A stretch of DNA of 57,867 bases from Beijerinckiaceae bacterium. Lineage in GTDB: Bacteria; Pseudomonadota; Alphaproteobacteria; Rhizobiales; Beijerinckiaceae. Position numbers and translations under genes: made by a program. Every line of letters begins with the position of its first letter. Within the stretch, counting starts at the first letter, position 1. The notes beneath the pieces were generated by a model. That model was given only the letters and a program-made list of their open reading frames with translations, was not told where the DNA came from and ran no database searches. The DNA is taken from positions 1-57,867 of the forward strand of contig JAIETL010000014.1 of the NCBI GenBank assembly GCA_019745195.1, in the 5' to 3' direction. This document shows, in pieces, positions 50,426-57,867 of this stretch.

Positions 50426-52465
50426 ATGAATTTCCACAACATCCACACGCATGGCCTCGTTCGCATCGCCTGCGCCGCGCCGAAGCTGAAGGTCGCCGAT
50501 CCGGCCTTCAATGTCGCGCAGACGCTGACCATGCTGCGGCAGGCCGATGCGCGCGGGGCCTCGCTCGCGCTGTTTCCCGAGCTCGGCATCAGCGCCTATG
50601 CGATCGACGATCTGCTGCAGCAGAACGCGCTGCTCGATGCTGTGCTGAGCGCGCTCAGCACGCTGGTCGAGGAGAGCCATTCGCTCGCGACCATGGCGAT
50701 CGTGGGCGCGCCGCTGCGGATCGACGGGCGTCTTTTCAACTGCGCCGTCGCGATCCTGCGCGGGCGCATTCTGGCGGTGACCCCGAAGACCTATCTGCCG
50801 AATTATCGCGAGTTCTACGAGCGCAGGCAGTTCGCCTCCGGCGAGCGCGCGGCGGTCTCCGAGATCACGCTTTGCGGGCAGAGGGTTCCCTTCGGCTCGG
50901 ACCTGATCCTCAAGGCCTCCGACATCGCCGATTTCGCCATCCATATGGAGATTTGCGAGGACGTCTGGACGCCGGTGCCGCCCTCGTCCTTCGCCGCGCT
51001 CGCCGGCGCGACCGTGCTGCTCAACCTCTCGGCCTCCAACGTCACCATCGGCAAGTCGGACTGGCGTCACGCCCTGTGCAAGGCGCATTCGGGCCGCTGC
51101 ATCGCGGCCTATGCCTATTCTGCGGCGGGGCCGGGCGAATCGACCACCGACCTCGCCTGGGACGGGCAGGCGATGATCTACGAGAGCGGCGCGCTGCTGG
51201 CCGAGGCCGAGCGCTTTTCCGCCGATCCGCAACTCCTCGTCGCCGACATCGACCTCGAGCGGCTGGCGATGGACCGCATCCGCCAGAACACCTTTGGCGA
51301 CAATGCCGACGCGCTGCGCGACCGGCTGGCCTTCCGCACCGTGTCCTTCGAAGCCAAGCCCGACCTGGCATCTGATCTCGGGCTGGAGCGCGCGGTCGAG
51401 CGCTTCCCCTTCGTGCCGAACGACGACGCCAGGCTGAACGAACTCTGCTTCGAGGCCTACAACATCCAATCGCATGGCCTGCGCAAGCGCATGGAGAGCG
51501 CCCGCGTCGAGAAGATCGTCATCGGCGTCTCGGGCGGGCTCGATTCGACGCAGGCGCTGCTCGTCGCGGCGCACACCTTCGATGCGCTGGGCCTGCAGCG
51601 CCAGAACATCCTCGCCTATACGCTGCCCGCCTTCGCCACCAGCGCTGGCACCAAGGCGAATGCCTGGCGGCTGATGGAGGCGCTCGGCGTCACCGCCCGG
51701 GAAATCGACATGACGCCAGCCTGCCGGCAGATGCTGGTCGATATCGGCCACCCCTTCGCCAGGGGCGAGCCGGTCTACGACATCACCTTCGAGAACGTGC
51801 AGGCGGGCGCGCGCACCTCGGTTCTGTTTCGGCTGGCCAACCAGAACAATGGGCTGGTGCTCGGCACCGGAGACTTGTCGGAGCTCGCGCTCGGCTGGTG
51901 TACCTATGGCGTGGGCGACCACATGTCCCATTACAACGTCAACGGTTCGGTCTCGAAAACGCTGATCCAGCATTTGATCCGCTGGGTGGCGCAGTCGCAG
52001 CGCTTCGGCGCGGACGCGTCCGCCGCGATGCTCGACATCCTCGCGACCGAGATCTCGCCGGAGCTCGTGCCGGGCGACAGCGCGGGCGGGCCGAGCCAGC
52101 GAACCGAGGACTTCGTCGGCCCCTACGCGCTGCAGGATTTCAACCTGTTCTACATCACGCGCTTCGGCTTCCGGCCGAGCAAGGTCGCTTTCCTGTCCCA
52201 TCACGCCTGGGGCGATGCCGGGCGCGGCGGCTGGCCGCCGAACATCGAGGCCGGAAAGCAGGTCGCCTATGATCTTGCCACGATCAAGCGCTGGCTCACC
52301 GTCTTCGTGAAGCGCTTCTTCGAGACCAGCCAGTTCAAGCGTTCGGCCGTACCCAACGGTCCCAAGGTATCGTCTGGCGGCTCGCTCTCGCCGCGTGGCG
52401 ACTGGCGCGCGCCCAGCGATTCCTCGCCGGCCGCCTGGCTGAAGGATCTCGACGCGATCCCGTGA
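50426..52465 (+). CDS. nadE: Glutamine-dependent NAD+ synthetase
   Basis: The 679-residue protein has an N-terminal nitrilase/glutaminase domain (about 1-290) with Glu in [10 protein letters not shown], Lys in [13 protein letters not shown] and Cys in [14 protein letters not shown]-terminal N-type ATP-pyrophosphatase follows with [16 protein letters not shown]. It amidates deamido-NAD+ using glutamine, the last step of NAD+ synthesis. A GTG at 50390 is possible; the ATG at 50426 ([10 protein letters not shown]) fits the family better. It is a housekeeping gene lodged inside the polysaccharide operon, where several enzymes use NAD(P). Confidence 0.96.
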   Translation: MNFHNIHTHGLVRIACAAPKLKVADPAFNVAQTLTMLRQADARGASLALFPELGISAYAIDDLLQQNALLDAVLSALSTLVEESHSLATMAIVGAPLRIDGRLFNCAVAILRGRILAVTPKTYLPNYREFYERRQFASGERAAVSEITLCGQRVPFGSDLILKASDIADFAIHMEICEDVWTPVPPSSFAALAGATVLLNLSASNVTIGKSDWRHALCKAHSGRCIAAYAYSAAGPGESTTDLAWDGQAMIYESGALLAEAERFSADPQLLVADIDLERLAMDRIRQNTFGDNADALRDRLAFRTVSFEAKPDLASDLGLERAVERFPFVPNDDARLNELCFEAYNIQSHGLRKRMESARVEKIVIGVSGGLDSTQALLVAAHTFDALGLQRQNILAYTLPAFATSAGTKANAWRLMEALGVTAREIDMTPACRQMLVDIGHPFARGEPVYDITFENVQAGARTSVLFRLANQNNGLVLGTGDLSELALGWCTYGVGDHMSHYNVNGSVSKTLIQHLIRWVAQSQRFGADASAAMLDILATEISPELVPGDSAGGPSQRTEDFVGPYALQDFNLFYITRFGFRPSKVAFLSHHAWGDAGRGGWPPNIEAGKQVAYDLATIKRWLTVFVKRFFETSQFKRSAVPNGPKVSSGGSLSPRGDWRAPSDSSPAAWLKDLDAIP

Positions 52466-52572
52466 GTGCGTCGGGGCCGCGCTTGGAGGTTTGCTAAAGG
52501 CCGCGCGGATGCTACAGGCCCGCGTCGTGCCGGCGGCCTGCCCAGAGCCTGCGGCGCAGCGGGAGATTTCTT

Positions 52573-53877
52573 ATGCGTCTGGTTATGGTTGGCTCCGGCT
52601 ATGTCGGGCTGGTGTCTGGTGTCTGCTTTGCCGATTTCGGGCATGACGTCGTCTGCGTCGACAAGGATCCAGCCAAGATCGCGCGGCTCAAGGCCGGCGA
52701 GGTGCCGATCTTCGAGCCGGGCCTCGACGTGATGATGCAGGCCAATATGAAGGCCGGCCGCCTGTCCTTCACCACCGATCTGGCCGAAGCGGCCGTGGGC
52801 GCGGATGGCATCTTCATCGCGGTCGGAACGCCGACGCGGCGCGGCGACGGCCATGCCGACCTGACCTATGTCTATGAGGCGGCCCGCGAGATTGCCGGGC
52901 TCGCGCCCGAAGGCGCCGTGGTGGTGACGAAATCGACCGTGCCGGTCGGCACCGGCGACGAGGTCGAGCGCATCATCGGGCAGGTCAGGCCCGGCGCCAA
53001 CATCGCCGTCGTCTCGAACCCGGAATTCCTGCGCGAAGGCGCTGCGATCGACGATTTCAAGCGGCCGGACCGCATCGTCGTCGGCACCGACAGCGACCAT
53101 GCCCGCAAGGTCATGACCGAGATCTACCGCCCGCTCTACATCAATCAGGGGCCGCTGCTCTTCGTCAACCGGCGCACTTCCGAGCTGATCAAATATGCCG
53201 CCAACGCCTTTCTGGCGATGAAGATCACCTTCATCAACGAGATGGCCGACCTCTGCGAGAAGGTCGACGCCGACGTCCAGGACGTGGCGCGCGGCATCGG
53301 ACTCGACAACCGCATCGGCTCGAAGTTCCTGCATGCGGGGCCGGGTTATGGCGGCTCCTGCTTTCCCAAGGACACGCTCGCTCTGGTCAGGACGGCTCAG
53401 GAGGCGCAGGCCCCGACGCGGCTGATCGAGACCGTCGTCGCGGTCAACGACAGCCGCAAGAAGCGCATGGCCGATAAGATCGTGGCGGCCTGCGGCGGCT
53501 CGGTCTCAGGCAAGCGCATCGCGGTGCTCGGCCTCGCCTTCAAGCCCAACACCGACGACATGCGCGACGCGCCCTCGCTCGACATCGTGCCGGCCCTGCA
53601 GAAGGCCGGCGCGGAGATCGTCGCCTACGATCCCGAGAGCATGGAACAGGCCCGGCCGCTCCTGCCCGGCGTCATCTTCGCCGAGGGCGCCTATCCTTGC
53701 GTCGAGCAGGCCGACGCGCTCGTCATCATCACCGAGTGGAACGCCTTCCGCGCGCTCGATCTCAAGCGGGTCAAGGCTGCGCTGAAGAGCCCGGTCGTGG
53801 TCGATCTGCGCAATATCTACCGCTCCGCCGAGATGACGGCGCTGGGCTTCGACTATCACGGGATCGGCCGCAAATGA
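52573..53877 (+). CDS. ugd: UDP-glucose 6-dehydrogenase
   Basis: The 434-residue protein begins MRLVMVGSGYVGLVSGVCFA and has TKSTVPVGTGDEVERII, NPEFLREGAAIDDF and the active-site cysteine in GPGYGGSCFPKDTLAL. It oxidises UDP-glucose twice with NAD+ to UDP-glucuronate, feeding the epimerase at 55604 and perhaps the UXS-like enzyme at 43434. Length is standard. The stop overlaps the next small frame by ATGA. Confidence 0.97.
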   Translation: MRLVMVGSGYVGLVSGVCFADFGHDVVCVDKDPAKIARLKAGEVPIFEPGLDVMMQANMKAGRLSFTTDLAEAAVGADGIFIAVGTPTRRGDGHADLTYVYEAAREIAGLAPEGAVVVTKSTVPVGTGDEVERIIGQVRPGANIAVVSNPEFLREGAAIDDFKRPDRIVVGTDSDHARKVMTEIYRPLYINQGPLLFVNRRTSELIKYAANAFLAMKITFINEMADLCEKVDADVQDVARGIGLDNRIGSKFLHAGPGYGGSCFPKDTLALVRTAQEAQAPTRLIETVVAVNDSRKKRMADKIVAACGGSVSGKRIAVLGLAFKPNTDDMRDAPSLDIVPALQKAGAEIVAYDPESMEQARPLLPGVIFAEGAYPCVEQADALVIITEWNAFRALDLKRVKAALKSPVVVDLRNIYRSAEMTALGFDYHGIGRK

Positions 53878-53993
53878 CGGCGGGCGAGCCCTCGCCCACC
53901 TTGGCGCGCGCCCTGCGCACCGGTGTTCTTTCGATGTTGCGCGCCGGCCTCGCCGGCCGTCTGGCTCCCTTGCCGCGAGGCCGACGCCCATGA
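53874..53993 (+). CDS. 39-codon frame bridging ugd and manC
   Basis: ATG at 53874 overlaps the ugd stop (ATGA) and the TGA at 53991 overlaps the manC start (ATGA). The 39 residues (MTAGEPSPTLARAL to PRGRRP) are basic and partly helical, with no recognised family. The exact fit of both junctions suggests that ribosomes may pass through it; it may be a coupling frame and not a functional protein. Confidence 0.4.
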   Translation: MTAGEPSPTLARALRTGVLSMLRAGLAGRLAPLPRGRRP

Positions 53994-55405
53994 CGCAGAC
54001 CGCCCCGATCATTCCCGTCATCCTCTGCGGCGGCGCAGGCTCGCGGCTCTGGCCGGCCTCGCGCGAATCCTTTCCCAAGCAGTTCATCGCGCTGCTCGGC
54101 GAGCAGTCGATGTTCCAGAAGACGCTGTCGCGCCTGGCGGGCCCCCATTTTGCAGCTCCGGTGATCGTCACGCATGAGGATTTCCGGTTTCTGGTGCAAA
54201 GCCAGATGCTGGCGATGGGCATCAGGGGCGACATCCTGCTGGAACCGATGCGGCGCGATTCAGGCCCTGCCATCGCGGCGGCGGCGGCCTTCGTCGAGGC
54301 GCGGCATCCCGGCGCCACGATGATGGTGCTGCCGTCGGACCATCTCGTGATGGACGTCGAGAGCTTCCAGCAGGCGGTGCTGCGCGGGGCGGACGCCGCC
54401 GCCGAGGGACGGATCGTCACCTTCGGCATGATTCCCGACCAGCCGGCCACAGGCTTCGGCTATATTCATCCCGGCGCCGAACTCCGCGAAAGCATCCGCG
54501 CGGTCGAGCGCTTCGTCGAGAAGCCGGACGCGCAGACCGCCGCCCGCTACATCCGCGACGGCTATCTCTGGAACAGCGGCATGTTCCTGTTCCGCGCCGA
54601 CGCCTTTCTGACAGAACTCGCCGGCTTCGAGCCGGCGATGGTCGACGCCGCCAAAGCCGCGGTCTCGGGGGCCGACCAGGACCTGGGCTTCGTGCGGCTC
54701 GACGGCGAGGCCTTCGCGCTGTCGCCGAAGAAGTCGATCGACTACGCGCTGATGGAGAAGACCAGGCTGGCCGCGGTCGTGCCCGCCTCCTTCGGCTGGT
54801 CGGATGTCGGCAACTGGTCGAGCGTCTGGGAGGCCTCACCCCAGGACGGCAACGGCAACGCCAGCAGCGGCGAGGTCGAGCTGCTCGATTCGCGGAACTG
54901 CTATGTCCAGACCCATGGGCCGCTGACCGTGCTGGTCGGCATGGAGGACACGGTCGTCATCGTCGAGGACGATGCGGTGATGGTCGCCCGCCGCGACAAG
55001 GCGGAGCAGGTCAAGAAGGCCTTTGAGGGGCTGAAGGCGCGCAACCATCGCAGCGTCGTCTCGTCGCTGCGGGTCTACCGGCCCTGGGGCTACTACCAGA
55101 CGCTGGATCTCGGGCCGCGCTTCCAGGTCAAGCGCATCCTGGTCGATCCCGGCCAGAAGCTCTCGCTGCAGAGCCACCACCACCGCGCCGAGCACTGGGT
55201 CGTGGTGCAGGGCACGGCTCTGGTGACGCGCGACAAGGAGGAGATCATCCTGCGCGAAAACGAATCGATCTACCTGCCGCTCGGCTGCGTCCACAGACTG
55301 GTCAATCCCGGCAAGATCCCGCTTGAGATCATCGAGGTGCAGTCGGGCTCCTATCTCGGCGAGGACGACATCGTCCGCTACGAGGACATCTACGCGCGGC
55401 GCTGA
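53990..55405 (+). CDS. manC: Mannose-1-phosphate guanylyltransferase/mannose-6-phosphate isomerase
   Basis: This 471-residue bifunctional enzyme has an N-terminal nucleotidyltransferase (VILCGGAGSRLWPASRESFP, KQF) to about residue 290. A linker and C-terminal cupin isomerase domain follow (RPWGYYQTLDLGPRFQVKR, LSLQSHHHRAEHWVVVQGTA). It makes GDP-mannose from mannose-1-phosphate and interconverts mannose-6-phosphate and fructose-6-phosphate. GDP-mannose feeds gmd and fcl. It is coupled to the upstream frame by ATGA. No phosphomannomutase gene is in the window, so that step is encoded elsewhere. Confidence 0.97.
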   Translation: MTQTAPIIPVILCGGAGSRLWPASRESFPKQFIALLGEQSMFQKTLSRLAGPHFAAPVIVTHEDFRFLVQSQMLAMGIRGDILLEPMRRDSGPAIAAAAAFVEARHPGATMMVLPSDHLVMDVESFQQAVLRGADAAAEGRIVTFGMIPDQPATGFGYIHPGAELRESIRAVERFVEKPDAQTAARYIRDGYLWNSGMFLFRADAFLTELAGFEPAMVDAAKAAVSGADQDLGFVRLDGEAFALSPKKSIDYALMEKTRLAAVVPASFGWSDVGNWSSVWEASPQDGNGNASSGEVELLDSRNCYVQTHGPLTVLVGMEDTVVIVEDDAVMVARRDKAEQVKKAFEGLKARNHRSVVSSLRVYRPWGYYQTLDLGPRFQVKRILVDPGQKLSLQSHHHRAEHWVVVQGTALVTRDKEEIILRENESIYLPLGCVHRLVNPGKIPLEIIEVQSGSYLGEDDIVRYEDIYARR

Positions 55406-55462
55406 TCCCTGTGCACGGTCCGGACCGAGGCGAACCGGCGACGGAGCGGATCGACTTTTCGC

Positions 55463-55490
55463 TTGAAGACGGGATGATTGTCGCTATCAG
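55463..55490 (+). promoter_or_regulatory. Candidate promoter upstream of the epimerase gene
   Basis: TTGAAG (55463-55468) and TATCAG (55485-55490) with a 16-bp spacer lie in the 198-bp gap after manC, about 110 bp before the epimerase start. The match to sigma-70 consensus is moderate. Confidence 0.3.
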
Positions 55491-55603
55491 GAGCGGGCAT
55501 GACGGATGTGAAAGTGTCCGGACGACTGCATGTGTTCCGGCGAACAGCCGCTTTGGTCGCGACGATGTGCAGAGATGATGCCTGAGGCTGATGGGCTAAG
55601 CCG

Positions 55604-56632
55604 GTGACCCTGACGGTTCTGCCAAAGCGTGTCCTGCTGACCGGCGCGGCCGGCTTCGTCGGCTTCCACGTCACGCAGGCGCTGCTGTCCAGCGGCGTCG
55701 CCGTGCTCGGCATCGACAATCTGACGCCTTACTACGATCCGGCGCTGAAGCAGGCGCGGCTCGACCGGCTCCTGCCGCAGGGCGGCTTCTCCTTTGCCCA
55801 GCTCGATATCGCCGACCATGACGGCCTGCTCGCGGCCTTCGCCGAGTTCAGGCCCGAAGTCGTGATCCATCTCGCCGCACAGGCCGGGGTGCGCTACTCG
55901 CTCGACAACCCGCGCGCCTATGCCCATTCCAACCTCGACGGTTTCCTGTCGGTGCTGGAGGCGTGCCGCGCCCACCCGGTCGCGCATCTGATCTACGCCT
56001 CGTCGAGCTCGGTCTACGGCGCCAACGCCAAGGTGCCCTTCAGCGAGCATGACGCGGCCGATCACCCGGTCTCGCTCTATGCCGCGACCAAGCGCGCCAA
56101 CGAGCTGATGGCGCATAGCTATGCCCATCTCTACGGCATCCCGGCGACGGCGCTGCGCTTCTTCACGGTCTATGGCCCCTGGGGCCGGCCGGATATGGCC
56201 TATTTTAAATTCACCAAGGCCATTCTCGAAGGCGCTCCGATCGACGTCTATGCCGAAAGCGAGATGAGCCGCGACTTCACCTATGTCGACGACGTCAGCG
56301 AGGCGATCGTGCGCCTCTGCGGAAAGCCGCCGAGGCCGCAACCGGCGGAGGATGGGCTTGCGCCGGACCCGGCCAGCGCGGATGCGCCGTGGCGGATCTA
56401 CAATATCGGCAATCACACGCCCGTCAGGCTCGACCGCTTCATCGCGGTGATCGAGGAGGCCTGCGGCCGACCCGCGATCAAGCGGCACCTGCCGATGCAG
56501 CCCGGCGATGTGCGCGCGACCTATGCCGATGTCGCCGACCTGATGGCGGCGGTGGATTTCCGGCCCGACACCCCGATCGAGACGGGGATTGCGCGCTTCG
56601 TCAAATGGTACCGGGAGTATGCGGGCGTCTAG
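55604..56632 (+). CDS. UDP-glucuronate 4-epimerase-like NAD-dependent epimerase
   Basis: The 342-residue extended short-chain dehydrogenase has RVLLTGAAGFVGFHVTQALL, HLAAQAGVRYSLDNPRAY, YASSSSVYGANAKVPF, YAATKRANELMAHSY and FTVYGPWGRPDMAYF. These blocks are typical of bacterial UDP-glucuronate epimerases that produce UDP-galacturonate (LpsL/CapI group). It would use the product of ugd, three genes upstream. The start is a GTG at 55604 with no clear Shine-Dalgarno, and no ATG precedes the dinucleotide motif. Confidence 0.9.
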   Translation: MTLTVLPKRVLLTGAAGFVGFHVTQALLSSGVAVLGIDNLTPYYDPALKQARLDRLLPQGGFSFAQLDIADHDGLLAAFAEFRPEVVIHLAAQAGVRYSLDNPRAYAHSNLDGFLSVLEACRAHPVAHLIYASSSSVYGANAKVPFSEHDAADHPVSLYAATKRANELMAHSYAHLYGIPATALRFFTVYGPWGRPDMAYFKFTKAILEGAPIDVYAESEMSRDFTYVDDVSEAIVRLCGKPPRPQPAEDGLAPDPASADAPWRIYNIGNHTPVRLDRFIAVIEEACGRPAIKRHLPMQPGDVRATYADVADLMAAVDFRPDTPIETGIARFVKWYREYAGV

Positions 56633-57053
56633 CTGTCAGGCTTCCGCGTCGATTTGTTCCGCCGCGCTCTGCGTGAGGGTTTCCAAACGCAGCCGGGCCG
56701 AGGCGTTCATTGCCCGGTTAGCCAGTCCATCGGCGGGAGCAGTTCGTCTGTGCCTCGGCTTCTTGTCCTGATCGATCATGGTCGAAGGAATAGCCGGCGA
56801 TCCCGGTGATGGCGCATTGCGCCTCTTCCTGTCGTTGAAAGTCCGGCCATGAAACGGACGCCGCCAGAGCTCTCAGGCTCGCTTCACGACGCTGTATCGC
56901 TCGACGGATCGCCGCTGTCGGCGTCGCGCTCCCGTGGAGAACCTGCCCCATCGGGCCTTCCTCCATTCCATCGACGAGATCGCAGCATCAAAGCCCAAGA
57001 TCGCCCATCGAGGCTGGACCGAGCCGGACGCGACGGCGATGCAGCCGCCGCGC
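56633..57053. other. Non-coding gap with decayed DNA
   Basis: These 421 bp lie between two convergent genes. The only recognisable content is the IS481-type transposase stub at 56847-56951. There is no obvious terminator. Confidence 0.5.
56847..56951 (-). mobile_element. IS481-type transposase N-terminal stub
   Basis: Leftward, ATG at 56951 opens MGQVLHGSATPTAAIRRAIQ then SLRALA, the usual start of a group of IS481-type transposases (helix-turn-helix). After about 35 codons the resemblance ends, although the frame continues to 56718. The rest of the element is missing. Confidence 0.5.
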
Positions 57054-57867
57054 CTAAAGCGCCTTGATCTTGAAGAAGGCGAACACGACCATCTTCAGCA
57101 GCATCCAGCCATGGCGGAAGCGCGAGATCTGCGTCTCGCCATAGGTCCGCGCCGCATAGCGCACCGGCATGTCGACCGATTTGAGCGAGAGTTTCGCCGC
57201 GCCGAAAATCAGGTCGAAATCGCCGAACGGATCGAAATCGCCGAAATAGGCGCGGCCCTGCTTGAGCCGCAAGTAATCGGTGCGCCGCATCACCTTGGTG
57301 CCGCACAGCGTGTCGGTGTAGCGCTGGTTGAGCAGCCACGAGAACAGGATCGAGAAGGTCCGGTTGGCGATCAGGTTCAGGAAGCGCATGGCGTCGTCCT
57401 CCATCGGATAGACCAGCCGCGAACCGTTGATGTATTCGCCCTGCCCCGAGCGGATCGCCTCCCAGAATTTTGGCAACTGTTCCGGCGGCATTGTGAGGTC
57501 CGCGTCGAGGATCATCAGCACGTCGCCGCGCGCCACGTCATAGGCGGTGAAGACGGCGTCGGCCTTGCCCTTGCCGGGCTGCTTCATCACCTTGATGTCG
57601 TATTGCGGATAGGCGGCCTGCACGCGCAGGCACTCCTCATAGGTGTTGTCCTTGCTGTTGCCCTCGACATAGATGATCTCGATGTCGTCGCAGAAGCGCG
57701 GAATCCGCTGGATCGCGGGCTCGATATTGCCGCGCTCATTGCGGGCCGGGATGACGACCGTGGCCGATTTCAGCCCGTCATCCTTCTGCACGGTCGTGTC
57801 CCTGATGGTGGTGTAGCTTCGCGGAGCCACCCCGATGCCGGCTTTGGCCGGGCTGGTCAGGCGGCCA
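57054..57867 (-). CDS. GT2 glycosyltransferase, 5' end beyond the window
   Basis: The GT-A domain has ATVVIPARNERGNIEPAIQRI, IIYVEGNSKDNTYEE, MKQPGKGKADAVFTAYDVARGD, the metal site ILDADLTMPPEQ, INGSRLVYPMEDDAMRFLN and DTLCGTKVMRR. The frame has a GTG at 57830 but no stop between there and the window edge at 57867. The conserved core begins only about 25 codons inside, so the gene probably continues upstream. GT2 domains of this subtype are often preceded by a SAM methyltransferase domain in the same chain; that would lie outside the window. Confidence 0.88.
   Translation of the reverse strand, partial: GRLTSPAKAGIGVAPRSYTTIRDTTVQKDDGLKSATVVIPARNERGNIEPAIQRIPRFCDDIEIIYVEGNSKDNTYEECLRVQAAYPQYDIKVMKQPGKGKADAVFTAYDVARGDVLMILDADLTMPPEQLPKFWEAIRSGQGEYINGSRLVYPMEDDAMRFLNLIANRTFSILFSWLLNQRYTDTLCGTKVMRRTDYLRLKQGRAYFGDFDPFGDFDLIFGAAKLSLKSVDMPVRYAARTYGETQISRFRHGWMLLKMVVFAFFKIKAL

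Noticed and set aside
49373..52204. A 943-codon minus-strand frame opposite nadE and the methyltransferase
   Set aside because: It crosses three well-supported + strand genes and has Arg/His/Asp-rich shadow composition.
1..57867. CRISPR array, tRNA or rRNA genes
   Set aside because: I saw no short regularly spaced repeats and no cloverleaf or rRNA-like sequence on either strand, though a tRNA could be missed by eye.

Overview
The window looks like chromosomal DNA of a high-GC alphaproteobacterium, most likely a member of the Hyphomicrobiales (Rhizobiales). This rests on codon use, the alphaproteobacterial style of the amino-acid and tripartite tricarboxylate binding-protein fragments, and the make-up of the surface-polysaccharide genes. 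The genus cannot be settled from the sequence alone; Bosea-like bacteria are a guess.

Left third (1 to about 18.5 kb): a mosaic of small intact metabolic or stress genes separated by gene and insertion-sequence wreckage. Intact genes are an AhpD-like protein, a secreted YHS-domain protein, an AraC regulator, a class I PPK2 polyphosphate kinase, a GNAT acetyltransferase coupled to an arginine/lysine/ornithine-type decarboxylase, a DUF417 membrane protein, an alpha/beta-hydrolase-OsmC fusion, a thiamine-diphosphate enzyme of the acetolactate synthase family, a LysR regulator and an amidase. Broken genes include a YeeE/YedE C-terminus, a truncated duplicate of the AraC gene, a succinate-semialdehyde dehydrogenase C-terminus, a Bug-type binding protein fused to the tail of an amino-acid binding protein, and remnants of IS1182-, IS66- and IS3-type transposases. 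A perfect 715-bp direct repeat carries the ahpD/araC promoter to a second position in front of the YHS gene. A diverged repeat of about 160 bp occurs twice (near 9.2 kb and 18.0 kb).

Right two thirds (18.5 to 57.9 kb): a large, nearly continuous surface-polysaccharide (O-antigen or capsule type) locus. Precursor genes cover dTDP-L-rhamnose (rmlC-rmlB-rmlD-rmlA), GDP-mannose (manC), GDP-6-deoxy-hexose/L-fucose (gmd, fcl), UDP-glucuronate (ugd) and probably UDP-galacturonate (epimerase). They also include a cassette with a cupin, a sugar C-methyltransferase, a UXS-like epimerase/dehydratase, a Gfo/Idh/MocA oxidoreductase and a methyltransferase, which suggests a branched or otherwise unusual sugar. 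Assembly genes include GT4 and GT2 glycosyltransferases, a RgpF-like protein, a 1002-residue multidomain glycosyltransferase, an asparagine-synthetase/GT4 fusion of 1307 residues and two GT-C-like membrane proteins. Export is by an ABC transporter (wzm/wzt). Two LPG-synthase-type flippase-domain genes are present, one interrupted by a single amber codon. nadE (NAD+ synthetase) lies inside the right-hand operon.

The most interesting observations are: an unnamed domain of about 85 residues shared by a methyltransferase, a membrane protein and (more weakly) the linker of the asparagine-synthetase/glycosyltransferase fusion; that fusion itself; the duplicated AraC-type promoter; and the amber-interrupted flippase gene. 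I saw no tRNA, rRNA, CRISPR array, complete insertion sequence or phage genes.
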